Source: DATADD01 sp046262355 (GTDB lineage Bacteria > Actinomycetota > CADDZG01 > WHSQ01). Taken from it: a DNA stretch of 64,000 nucleotides. The position numbers and the translations under genes were made by a program. Positions within the stretch are counted from its first letter, which is position 1. Each line of letters begins with the position of its first letter. The notes under the pieces were generated by a model. That model searched no databases and was not told the DNA's origin. It saw only the letters and a list, made by a program, of their open reading frames with translations. Shown here in pieces: positions 16,926 to 25,714 of this stretch. The stretch is taken from NCBI GenBank assembly GCA_046262355.1, contig JBHEMX010000025.1:4455-68454 (forward strand), in the 5' to 3' direction.

Positions 16926-18777
16926 GTGGCCGTGCTCCCGGGCGCGCATCACGCGCCGCCGAGGGCCACTGAGCGCGCCCTCCTGGAGCGCGCCGAGAAC
17001 ATCCAGAGACGTCTCTTCCATCCCGGAGACGACTATGAGCACGGTGGCGGCGGAGGGGCAACCACGACCCCATCGCAGGCCGACAACTTCGAGATCGTCG
17101 GGCACTGGACCCTGACGCAGGGGGGCCCATACGCCGACGTGTACCTCTACGACCACGGCGGCGACGTCGGCAAGTAGGCCTACGTCGGGACGTGGGCGGC
17201 GAGGTGCAAGAGAGGCGTCCAGATCGTCGACGTCAACGACCCCGCAAACCCGGTTGTGGTCGCGACGGCCGGCCGCAGGGTCGGCGTCTCGAACGAGGAC
17301 GTCGTGGTGCAGCACATCGGAGAACCGCGACGTGCTCGCGGTCGTCATCCAGGGGTGTCGCTTCGGCAGGGAGGCACCGCCCGTGGGACTGAAGCTGTGG
17401 GATGTGACCGATCCCAGCAACCCGACGAAGCTGGCGCTCTTCGAGACTCCCGCCGGCGTCCACGAGCTCGACGACGTCGTGCGCGACGACGGGCGGGCGC
17501 TGGCGGTGCTGGCGCTTCCCTTCGCCGAGTTCGGCGTCGTCTTCGGCGAGGACGCTCCGGGGGAGTTCTGGCTCGTCGACGTGTCGGACCCGACGCAGCC
17601 CGTCGCGCTCGCGGACTGGGGGGTCATCTCCAACAGCTCCCTGGAGATCTTCGGCGGCAACGACGAGTACACGAGCCCCTTCCAGGGCCTCGGAGCAGTC
17701 CCGGATACGTTCGCTCACGGCGCGCGGCTGGCGGACGACGGAGAAACCGCTTACGTCTCGTACTGGGATGCGGGGGCGTGCTCAAGTTCGACATCAGCGA
17801 GCCGGAGAACCCGATCCTGGAGGGACGGACGTCTTACGATCCCGGAGCCGACGGGGACGCACACTCGCTCACGCCGTACGACGCGGGCGGGACCCGATAC
17901 ATCCTTCAGAACGACGAGGACGGCTTCAACCTCCCCGGCGTGCTCGCCTCCACGAGCGTCACCGGAGACGAGCGCTACCCCGCCGTCCAGCAGTTCTGGG
18001 CGCCGACGTTGCTGTCGCGCGGCTCCCTGGCATCGGGGTTGCTCACGGGCAGGGCGCACGATGCCCGCAACGGATGTTTCGGGAAGCGCTACGTCGGCGC
18101 CAAGAACAAGGTTGTACTCATCAACGTCGTCGACCCCTTCTATGCGCAGCAACCGTGCGGCGTCGGCAAGCAAGTGCTCTTCGCGGTACGTGCGGGGGCG
18201 AAGGCTGTGATGCTGAACCTCATCGGTCCCGACGATCCGTCACGTATTACGGCCCCCGACGCAAGAACCAGAAGCTCGTCAACAAGGAAGCGAGGGGAGT
18301 CCCCATCGTCCAGGTGGCCGAGATCGACGAGGTCGCCGCCGAGATCAGGTCCGGACTGCAGGATGGGGTCGTGAAGGTGACCCTCAAGGCACAGCCACCG
18401 TCGTTCGGTTTCCTGCGCATCTTCGATGAAGCGACGGCCGAAGACATCAACGAGGATGGAACGCCCGAGTACGAGCAGGTTGGACATTTCTCGGACCTGG
18501 CTCACGTGCGCGGTGAGTTCAAGGCTCCTCCGGGGTTCTGGACGATCCACAACACCGAGGTCCTCGACGAGCGTGCCTACGCCTCGTGGTCGGGCACGGC
18601 ATCGTGGCGCTCGACATGAGCGATCCGACCGCACCGGAGCTCGTGGGACAGTTCGTGCCCCCGAACAGCGACGTGTGGGGGGTGGCGATCGATCCCGAGA
18701 CGGGCTTGGTCTACGCGAGCGACATCGGGTCGGGCCTGTGGATCCCGAATCCAACCGGGAGCGCCGCCGCCGACTGA
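16926..18777 (+). pseudogene. LVIVD-repeat protein with PA-like insert, broken by one stop and four frameshifts
   Basis: Consecutive pieces in shifting frames assemble into one ~610-residue LVIVD-type propeller protein. Piece 1: NFEIVGHWTLTQGGPYADVY, then a TAG at 17175-17177 inside DVGK*AYVGTW, then GVQIVDVNDPANPVVVATAG. A shift near 17325 gives DVLAVVIQGCRFG, HELDDVVRDDGRALAV and VDVSDPTQPVALADWGV. A shift near 17775 gives VLKFDISEPENPILEGRTSY and a PA-domain-like block (VGAKNKVVLINVVDPFY). A shift near 18245 gives GVPIVQVAEIDEVAAEI and FGFLRIFDEAT. A shift near 18595 gives GIVALDMSDPTAPELVGQFV and VWGVAIDPETGLVYASD. The N-terminal signal is not visible. Confidence 0.75.
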
Positions 18778-18843
18778 GGATCCGAGGTTTTTCGTCACAC
18801 CTTCCCGGTAGCGTCGAACCATGCACGAAGGAAGGCGCCTTCC

Positions 18844-19227
18844 GTGACGCGTCCGCCGGAGGAACGAGAGCTGGTCGACAGGCTCTGCCGCTGGGGCTTC
18901 AACAACTCACAGATAGCGCGCCTGACGAACGTCTCGAGAACATCGGTCCGGGAATGGCGACGACGCCCTCCCTCGTGGACGCCAGGTGTTCATCGAGTCA
19001 AGGACTGCCCGGTGTATCCATTCGGATGGTGGTCGTTTCATCAACCGTGTGAACGGTGGCGAGTATCCTCGCTACCAGTTCGTCAATGCTTCAAAGGACA
19101 TCCGAGATATCTTCTGCCGCGCCTGCGAGAAGTACGGGTCGCGTGGACACAGTCCGCGTACAGGACCATCTCGGTATCGCGCCGAGGGGACGTGGCCAAG
19201 CTGGACTCATCGTGGGGCCCAAAGTGA
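18844..19227 (+). pseudogene. Collapsed HTH/LAGLIDADG-like protein
   Basis: The N-terminus is a helix-turn-helix (ELVDRLCRWGFNNSQIAR, then VSRTSVREWRR). It corresponds to actinobacterial proteins of ~200-250 aa that pair such an HTH with a homing-endonuclease-like core. The core is missing. Another frame then gives part of the C-terminal end, IHSDGGRFINRVNGGEYPRY and QFVNASKDIRDIFCRACEKY. A final frame gives ISVSRRGDVAKLD before the stop. There is thus at least one large internal deletion and two frame changes. It ends 24 bp before tRNA-Leu. Confidence 0.6.
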
Positions 19228-19250
19228 TTCAACTAGACTTGGCATCCTCG

Positions 19251-19335
19251 GCCGGGATGGAGAAATCTGGTAAACTCAATCGGCTCAAAACCGATCGCCC
19301 GAAAGGGCTTGCGGGTTCGAATCCCGCTCCCGGCA
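19251..19335 (+). tRNA. tRNA-Leu(CAA)
   Basis: 85 nt, class II fold. The acceptor stem GCCGGGA/TCCCGGC is perfect with discriminator A. The anticodon arm is ATCGG-CTCAAAA-CCGAT, giving anticodon CAA. A long variable arm (CGCCCGAAAGGGC) is typical of tRNA-Leu. The T-arm is GCGGG-TTCGAAT-CCCGC. CCA is not encoded. Confidence 0.95.
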
Positions 19336-19500
19336 CGTCGAAGCGCTGTGAAAGCCGGACCGTCCGGTGAAGTGTGCATGTTCGCACTCGTTCTCAGGGG
19401 CAGGTGTCGACTCGAGCCATCCAGGCGGCAAGCGCCTGGCCCTCGGATGTCCGAGAAGCCCTTTCGGCGCGCCGGGCGCACCCCTATACTTCGCCTCCCC

Positions 19501-19776
19501 ATGCAGATACAGCGAAGCCTGTCCGAGCTCGCCGACTCTCTCGACAGAGAGCGCGAGGACCTGCGCATAGTCGAGGAGCAGGTCCGCTTCCAGAGCGATG
19601 TCCTCGAGGAGGCCAAGACCCGCATGCTGGTCGCCGAGACGCCTCTGGCGGACCGTGCCTACCGGATCGCACGAGACGACCTCGGACGCCTCGAGCGGGA
19701 GCGCGACCGCATCCGATCGTCCATAGCCGAGCTGCTCGTACAGCAGGACCGGCTCCTGGACCGGATGCTCGGTTGA
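19501..19776 (+). CDS. Small coiled-coil protein (91 aa), hypothetical
   Basis: Almost entirely charged heptad-like helix: LADSLDREREDLRIVEEQV, then LGRLERERDRIRSSIAELL. No domain or membrane segment is seen. The ATG at 19501 begins where coiled-coil periodicity starts, and the composition looks like a real protein. Function unknown. Confidence 0.65.
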   Translation: MQIQRSLSELADSLDREREDLRIVEEQVRFQSDVLEEAKTRMLVAETPLADRAYRIARDDLGRLERERDRIRSSIAELLVQQDRLLDRMLG

Positions 19777-19975
19777 ACGCAGGGCGACGCGCCGAAATGC
19801 CCGGAACGGGTATCTTCGTTACGACAGCAGTAGTAAGCGAGCTCGGCGCATTCCGCCGTTCTTGTGCCGTCGCTCGGTAAACTGACGTCGCCATCGCCCG
19901 TTGCGGGACGGGCGGCGCAAAGACGTGTCGGGACCGTCGCTCCTGGCGACGGCCTCGATGAGGCAAGGGGGAGAT

Positions 19976-21244
19976 ATGGACAACCCGAGGTGGCTCAAGC
20001 TCGTGGCGGTTCTCGCCGGACTGGTACTCCTAGCTGCGGCCTGTGCCCGCGAGGAGGGTGACGGTGGCGGTGGCGCCGCGGCCGAGTGTCCCGACGACGA
20101 GTTCGGCTGCGTCGAGGTCGGCTCCGACGAGCCCATCAAGCTCGGCACGCTGCTCGTGATCTCCGGTCCCAACGCGAGCCTCGGGCTCGACAGTCAGTAC
20201 GGCGTCCAGGTTGCCGTCGACATGCGCGGCGAGGTCGCCGGCCATGAGGTCGAGCTCGAGAACCAGGATGACGGCTGCGCGGCCGAGGGCGGTCAGACCG
20301 GAGCGCAGGCGCTCGTCTCAGATCCTCAGGTCGTCGCGGTGATCGGTACGAGCTGTTCGAGCGCCGGGGTCCCGGCGGCGGAGATCACGAGCGACAAGGG
20401 CGTGTTGATGGTGTCGCCGTCGAACACGGCGCCGGACCTCACCGACCCCGAGACGCACCAGTCCTTCTACGCGCGCACCGCCCACAACGACAAGGTGCAG
20501 GGCGCCGCGATGGCTCGGTTCGTGGCCGAGGAGCTGGGCGCCAAGACGGCCGCGACGATCCACGACGGAAGCCCCTACGCAGATGGTCTGCAGTCGGTGT
20601 TCGCCGACGTCTTCCAGAGTCAGTACGACGGTGAGATCACCGAGCAGGAGGCCGTGCAGGTCGGGGATACCGACTTCAAGCCGGTGCTCACGAGCATCGC
20701 CTCGACCAACCCCGACTTCCTCTACTACCCGGTGTTCGTCCCCGAGGGGGCGGGCATCACGCAGCAAGCGCGTCAGACGAGCGGCCTCGACGGAGTCGAT
20801 CTCGGCGGCGCCGACGGCATGCAGACCCCCGACTTCATCGAGGCGGCGGGGGACGCGACCGAGGGCATGTACCTCTCGGGACCAGACCTGAGCTTCTCGG
20901 GCAACTTCTATAAGGACGAGTTCCTCCCGGCGTACACCGAGGTCTCGGGCGAAAAGGAGCCGATCTCGGTGTTCCACGCGCACTCGTACGACGCGACCAA
21001 CATGGTGTTGGACGCGATCGAGGAGGTCGCGATCGAGAGCGACGACGGAGGTCTGCTGATACCCAGGACCGAGCTCCGCGATGCTCTGTTCGCGACGGAG
21101 GGCTACGAAGGCATCATCGGGAACCTCACCTGCAATGAGAACGGCGACTGCAACCCGCAGACGACGATCGCCGTCAGTCAGGTAAAGAACGGGGAGTTCA
21201 AGCCGGTCTTCCAGGTGACGCTCGAGCTGGAAGAGACCGAGTAG
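19976..21244 (+). CDS. livK: Branched-chain amino acid/amide ABC transporter substrate-binding lipoprotein
   Basis: 422 aa, periplasmic-binding-protein type I fold, anchored by a lipobox (LVLLAAACARE). The family signature LGTLLVISGPNASLG, then VAVIGTSCSSAG, follows the LivJ/LivK plan. The ATG at 19976 has a GGGGGAGA ribosome site; the longer frame upstream lacks a signal peptide at its start. It is the first gene of a complete liv operon; substrate could be branched-chain amino acids, amides or urea. Transcription probably starts in the 199 bp upstream. Confidence 0.92.
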   Translation: MDNPRWLKLVAVLAGLVLLAAACAREEGDGGGGAAAECPDDEFGCVEVGSDEPIKLGTLLVISGPNASLGLDSQYGVQVAVDMRGEVAGHEVELENQDDGCAAEGGQTGAQALVSDPQVVAVIGTSCSSAGVPAAEITSDKGVLMVSPSNTAPDLTDPETHQSFYARTAHNDKVQGAAMARFVAEELGAKTAATIHDGSPYADGLQSVFADVFQSQYDGEITEQEAVQVGDTDFKPVLTSIASTNPDFLYYPVFVPEGAGITQQARQTSGLDGVDLGGADGMQTPDFIEAAGDATEGMYLSGPDLSFSGNFYKDEFLPAYTEVSGEKEPISVFHAHSYDATNMVLDAIEEVAIESDDGGLLIPRTELRDALFATEGYEGIIGNLTCNENGDCNPQTTIAVSQVKNGEFKPVFQVTLELEETE

Positions 21245-21255
21245 CAAGAGCTACG

Positions 21256-21280
21256 GAGGGGGCGGCTGAACCGCCCCCTC
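21256..21280 (+). terminator. Hairpin between livK and livH
   Basis: GAGGGGGCGG-CTGAA-CCGCCCCCTC is a perfect 10-bp stem with a 5-nt loop and no T-run. At this position it would act as an mRNA-stabilising or partial-termination hairpin, raising expression of the binding protein over the permeases. Confidence 0.7.
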
Positions 21281-21298
21281 TTGGCGCCTGGGAGGGAC

Positions 21299-22399
21299 AT
21301 GGTCTCGACGACCGAACAGCCGGCCAAGCCGGCCGCGGGGGGAGGGCTGCAGCGCTCCCTCCTGCGACTCCCTGTGCGGAAGATCTTGCTGTGGATCATC
21401 AGCGTGGTCCTCGTCATCGGTCTCACGGCGGGGATCCGGGCGAACTTGGCGGAGGGCGTGCTCACCTTCGCCAACTACCGTTCGTTCTTCATCGACGGCC
21501 TCGCCCAGGGCAGCCTCTATGCGGTCATCGCCGTGGGCTACACGTTGGTCTACGGCATCTTGTTCCTCATCAACTTCGCGCACGGTGAGGTCTTCATGGC
21601 CGGCGCGTTCACCAGCTTCTTCTTGGCGCGCACTCTGGACGAGAGCGGGTTCCTCGACGCCAACCCCGTGGTGTCGATCCTCATCCTGCTCATCATCTCG
21701 ATGGTCGTGTCCACGCTGACGGCGATACTCCTCGAACGGATCGCTTACCGGCGGCTGCGCGGTGCTCCGAGGCTGATCCCGCTCATCACCGCGATCGGCG
21801 CGTCCCTCTTCCTGCAGAACACGTTCCGCGGACTGTACGGGGCATCGACCCGCGGCTACCCCATCCCCGACGGTCTCAAGGGCAGATGGGACATCTTCGG
21901 GATCCCGATCCTCAAGACCCAGACGATCGTGATCATCGGCGCGGCCCTGCTGATGATCGGGCTCTATCTCTTCATCGAAAGGACCAAGACCGGCCGATCG
22001 ATGCGCGCGGTGGGAGAGGACAAGGAGATCGCGAGCCTCATGGGCGTCGACGTCGATAAGGTCATCGTCCAGACCTTTGCGATCGGCGGGATGCTGGCCG
22101 GCGCCGCGGGCGTGCTGTGGGCGATGGTGCTCGGACAGGTCAACGCCTTCATGGGATTCATCCCCGGCATCAAGGCGTTCACGGCAGCCGTGCTGGGTGG
22201 CATCGGCAATATCGTGGGAGCGGCGGTCGGCGGGGTCCTCCTCGGGGTGCTGGAATCGTTGGCGCCCAACCTCTTTCTGCCGCCGAGTATCCCATCGCCG
22301 AATCAGCTGAAGGATGGGGTCGCTTTCACGGTGCTAGTTCTCATCCTTATATTCCGTCCCGGGGGCTTGCTCGGGTCGAGCGAGGAGGAGAAGGCCTGA
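21299..22399 (+). CDS. livH: Branched-chain amino acid ABC transporter permease LivH
   Basis: 366 aa, multi-pass. It has FIDGLAQGSLYAVIAVGYTL, NFAHGEVFMAGAF, MRAVGEDKEIASLMGVDV and GIKAFTAAVLGGIGNIVGA, all typical of LivH. The ATG at 21299 has GGGAGGG upstream. An extra N-terminal helix (LLWIISVVLVIGLTAGI) precedes the canonical start of the fold. The stop overlaps livM (TGATG). Confidence 0.93.
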   Translation: MVSTTEQPAKPAAGGGLQRSLLRLPVRKILLWIISVVLVIGLTAGIRANLAEGVLTFANYRSFFIDGLAQGSLYAVIAVGYTLVYGILFLINFAHGEVFMAGAFTSFFLARTLDESGFLDANPVVSILILLIISMVVSTLTAILLERIAYRRLRGAPRLIPLITAIGASLFLQNTFRGLYGASTRGYPIPDGLKGRWDIFGIPILKTQTIVIIGAALLMIGLYLFIERTKTGRSMRAVGEDKEIASLMGVDVDKVIVQTFAIGGMLAGAAGVLWAMVLGQVNAFMGFIPGIKAFTAAVLGGIGNIVGAAVGGVLLGVLESLAPNLFLPPSIPSPNQLKDGVAFTVLVLILIFRPGGLLGSSEEEKA

Positions 22400-24177
22400 T
22401 GACCGTAGCGGCGCGCTCGACCGCTGCCGCAGCGTCCCCCCGCGGTATGCCGCCCGCCGTGAAGTACGGGCTCATCGGCGGTTCCGTCGCGGTCTACCTG
22501 GCTTGCGTCGGCCTGGTACAGCGCTTCCAGTCGCGCGACGTGATCGTCGGTGTGATTGGGATGGGCCGGACGCTGTTGCTGATCGTCGGCGTCGCCTTCG
22601 GCTACATGGCCGCGCGCCCCACCACGAACGGCGTTGAGGCGGATGCCGAGGGAAGCTTCGATGCGACGCGCGGGATCGTCGCGGGAGCCACGGCCGGTGC
22701 GATCACGGGCGCGGTCACGGGCGCCCTTGTGCTCATCGGCACGGCCATCAACCTGCAGAACGTGCTGATCAGCGTGTCGGGAGCCCTCCTCACCACGCTC
22801 GCGTTCGGCCAGAGCGCAGGGGTCGGGGCGCTGCTGCTCGTCGTGAGCGGCGGGGTCCTCGGCGCTCTCGGGGCTTCCGCACGGCTCCTTGGCCCCGACC
22901 TGAGGAAGCCGCTGTTCGCAGGAGCGATGGCGCTTCTTGTCCTCAGCCTCTTCTCGTCCCTTCTCAAGCAGATCCTGTTCAGCCTCTACATCCCGACGAC
23001 GCTGCTCTACGAGGGCGATGGTCTCTCGATCTTGGGGGCGATCATCGTGATGCTCGTCACCGCGGGCGTCGTCGCGACGTGGAAGCGGAGGGGCGCGGGC
23101 GCGCGCGACAGGGTCAGGGAGCTGCCCGACCGGCAGCGGAAGCTGTTCCGCCTCGTCGCGCTGTTCCTGCTCGTCGCCCTGCTGCTCTACCTGCCTCAGA
23201 TCCTCGGGATCTTCCTCAGCGAGGTCCTCGGCACCATTGGCCTCTTCGTGCTCCTCGGCCTAGGTCTCAACATCGTCGTCGGCTACGCGGGCCTGCTCGA
23301 CCTCGGGTACGTGGCGTTCTTCGCCATCGGCGCGTACGCCACCGGGATGCTGACCTCGCCGTCGGCGGCGGGCGCGGTCGAGATCTCGTTCTGGGCGGCG
23401 CTGCCGATCGTCGTCCTCGTCTCGACGGTGGCGGGCGTGCTCATCGGCGCGCCGGTGCTGCGTCTGCGCGGCGACTACCTCGCGATCGTGACGCTGGGTT
23501 TCGGCGAGATCATGCGACTGCTGGTCATCTCGAACTGGGCTGCGCCGCTCACCGGGGGGGCCCAGGGCATCCTCAGCATCCCAGACCCGAGGCTCGGCGG
23601 GATCGAGTTCGACGACTCACAAACCATCTACTACCTGATCCTCGTTGCCTGTCTCATCGCCGCGTTCATCGCGGTCCGCCTAGTGGACTCGCGTGTCGGA
23701 CGCGCATGGAACGCGATGCGCGAGGACGAGCAGGTCGCCGAGGCCATGGGCGTCAGCATCATCAAGTACAAGCTGCTCGCGTTCGCGATGGGCGCCGCGA
23801 TCGGCTGTCTCGGCGGCGCCTTCTTTGCGGTCAAGATCGGCTCGATCTTCCCCGCCAGCTTCAACCTGCTCGTGTCGATCCAGGTCCTCGCGCTGATCAT
23901 CCTCGGGGGCATGGGCAACATCTGGGGCGTCCTGGTGGGCGCAGCGGTCCTGGTCGGGCTCCCGGAGCTGCTGCGGGAGTTCGCCGAGTTCCGCTTGCTC
24001 CTGTACGGCGCCGTGCTCGTTGCCATCATGCTGGTGCGGCCCGAAGGTCTCGTGCCGAGCGCCCGCCGTCGTCGGGAGCTGCATGTCGACGAGCCGGCCG
24101 AGGCGCAGTACGCCGAGAGGGCCGGACAAGAGGGCCGCGCGCCCGTCGTTACGGGTCGGCCCAAGGAGGCCGGATGA
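22399..24177 (+). CDS. livM: Branched-chain amino acid ABC transporter permease LivM, long N-terminal membrane extension
   Basis: 592 aa against about 300-350 for a typical LivM. The C-terminal ~330 residues are canonical: LGLGLNIVVGYAGLLDLGYV, LRLRGDYLAIVTLGFGEIMR, GRAWNAMREDEQVAEAMGV and LIILGGMGNIWGVLVGA. The N-terminal ~260 residues hold about six extra hydrophobic segments, including a Gly/Ala-rich block (GIVAGATAGAITGAVTG), with no domain I recognise. The stop overlaps livG. Confidence 0.9.
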   Translation: MTVAARSTAAAASPRGMPPAVKYGLIGGSVAVYLACVGLVQRFQSRDVIVGVIGMGRTLLLIVGVAFGYMAARPTTNGVEADAEGSFDATRGIVAGATAGAITGAVTGALVLIGTAINLQNVLISVSGALLTTLAFGQSAGVGALLLVVSGGVLGALGASARLLGPDLRKPLFAGAMALLVLSLFSSLLKQILFSLYIPTTLLYEGDGLSILGAIIVMLVTAGVVATWKRRGAGARDRVRELPDRQRKLFRLVALFLLVALLLYLPQILGIFLSEVLGTIGLFVLLGLGLNIVVGYAGLLDLGYVAFFAIGAYATGMLTSPSAAGAVEISFWAALPIVVLVSTVAGVLIGAPVLRLRGDYLAIVTLGFGEIMRLLVISNWAAPLTGGAQGILSIPDPRLGGIEFDDSQTIYYLILVACLIAAFIAVRLVDSRVGRAWNAMREDEQVAEAMGVSIIKYKLLAFAMGAAIGCLGGAFFAVKIGSIFPASFNLLVSIQVLALIILGGMGNIWGVLVGAAVLVGLPELLREFAEFRLLLYGAVLVAIMLVRPEGLVPSARRRRELHVDEPAEAQYAERAGQEGRAPVVTGRPKEAG

Positions 24178-24962
24178 GTCTGCTCGAGGTCAGGTCGCTC
24201 CACAAGCACTTCGGTGGTGTGCGGGCCGTCGACGGCGTCGACTTCCACGTTGACGAGCGCGAGATCGTCAGCGTCATCGGCCCGAACGGTGCCGGAAAGA
24301 CGACGCTGTTCAACGTCGTCACGGGCTTCAACGCGCCGGACTCGGGCCAGATCCGCTTCGACGGGCAGCGCATCGACGGCTTGAAGCCCAACCAGGTAAC
24401 CGCGGTCGGCATCGCCCGCACCTTCCAGACCGTCCGTCTCTTTCCCAACATGACGGTGCTCGAGAACGTCATGGTCGGCCAGCACGCGCGCACGCGCTCG
24501 GGACTGACCGGCGCGATCCTTCGGCTGCCGAGGACCAGGAAGGAAGAGGCGGCAATCCGGGAGCGGGCGCGAGGGACGCTCTCGTTCTTCGAGGAGAGGT
24601 TCGGCGGGAGCATGGAAGACGAGTTCGCGAGCGCATTGTCGTACGCGGACCGGCGTCGTCTGGAGATAGCGCGCGCGATCGTGACCGACTGCCAGCTGCT
24701 CTTGCTCGACGAGCCCACCGCAGGGATGAACCCGGCCGAAACCGAGGGGCTCACGCGGCTCATCCATCGATTGCGTGAGGAGCTCGGCCTCACGGTCATC
24801 GTGATCGAACACGACATGCGGCTCGTCAAGGGCGTGTCGGATCGTGTGGCGGCGCTCGACTACGGCAAGAAGATCGCCGAGGGCACCTACGACGAGGTCG
24901 CCGGCAACGAGCAGGTGATCGAGGCTTATCTCGGCAAGCGGCAGCAAGAGCAGGCGTCGTGA
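24174..24962 (+). CDS. livG: Branched-chain amino acid ABC transporter ATPase LivG
   Basis: 262 aa. Walker A is GPNGAGKTTLFN. LivG-specific GIARTFQTVRLFPNMTVLEN follows. The signature region is LSYADRRRLEIARAI (the usual SGG replaced by SYA, as is common in LivG). Walker B is LLLLDEPTAGMNP, with the switch His in VIEHDM. ATG start overlaps the livM stop. Confidence 0.95.
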   Translation: MSLLEVRSLHKHFGGVRAVDGVDFHVDEREIVSVIGPNGAGKTTLFNVVTGFNAPDSGQIRFDGQRIDGLKPNQVTAVGIARTFQTVRLFPNMTVLENVMVGQHARTRSGLTGAILRLPRTRKEEAAIRERARGTLSFFEERFGGSMEDEFASALSYADRRRLEIARAIVTDCQLLLLDEPTAGMNPAETEGLTRLIHRLREELGLTVIVIEHDMRLVKGVSDRVAALDYGKKIAEGTYDEVAGNEQVIEAYLGKRQQEQAS

Positions 24963-25714
24963 GCGCGCAGCCGCCTCCTCCACCGCCCTCGAAGGGCGCG
25001 ACGATCCTCGAGCTCAAAGACGTCGACACGAGCTACGGGCCGGTTGAGGTGCTGCGCAACGTCACACTCGAGATCAACATGGGAGAGGTCGTCTGTCTGC
25101 TCGGACCCAACGCGGCGGGTAAGTCCACGACGCTCAAGACGATCCTCGGCATGGTGCGACCCAAGAAAGGCGAGATCCTGCTCGAGGGAGAACGCATCGA
25201 CGGTCACGTGACGACGACGATCGTCGCCAAGGGACTGACTATGGTTCCGGAGGGTCGCAGGCTGTTCGGACGCATGAGCGTGCGCGAGAACCTCGAGATC
25301 GGCGCCAACCTGCGCGACGACAAGGAGAAGATCAACAGCGACCTCCAACGGGTTCTCGATCTCTTCCCCCGTCTGCGCGAGCGCCTGGCGCAGAAGGCCG
25401 CCACGCTATCCGGCGGCGAGCAGCAGATGGTTGCGATGGGGCGCGCGTTGATGGCCGATCCTAAGGTCTTGCTCATGGACGAGCCGTCGATGGGCCTTGC
25501 GCCGATCCTCGTGGAGCAGGTCTTCGAGATCATCAAGGAGATCAACGAGCAAGGCACGACGATCTTCCTCGTCGAGCAGAACGCAAGCATGGCACTCGAG
25601 ATCGCCGATCGCGGCTACGTGCTGCAGACGGGCGAGATCGTCCTCGCCGATACGGCGAAGGCGTTGCTGGAGGATCCCCAGATGCAGGAGGCGTATCTGG
25701 GCGCGGTGGGTTGA
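24959..25714 (+). CDS. livF: Branched-chain amino acid ABC transporter ATPase LivF
   Basis: 251 aa. Walker A is GPNAAGKSTTLKTILG, the signature is LSGGEQQMVAMGRALM and Walker B is VLLMDEPSMGLAP, with LVEQNASMALEIADRGYVL. A proline-rich leader (QPPPPPPS) precedes the fold. GTG start overlapping livG; the stop overlaps the next gene's TTG. Confidence 0.95.
   Translation: MSAQPPPPPPSKGATILELKDVDTSYGPVEVLRNVTLEINMGEVVCLLGPNAAGKSTTLKTILGMVRPKKGEILLEGERIDGHVTTTIVAKGLTMVPEGRRLFGRMSVRENLEIGANLRDDKEKINSDLQRVLDLFPRLRERLAQKAATLSGGEQQMVAMGRALMADPKVLLMDEPSMGLAPILVEQVFEIIKEINEQGTTIFLVEQNASMALEIADRGYVLQTGEIVLADTAKALLEDPQMQEAYLGAVG

Noticed and set aside
17175..17177. TAG in the LVIVD gene as a recoded (pyrrolysine or suppressed) codon
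   Set aside because: Four frameshifts accompany it in the same gene, so plain gene damage is simpler.
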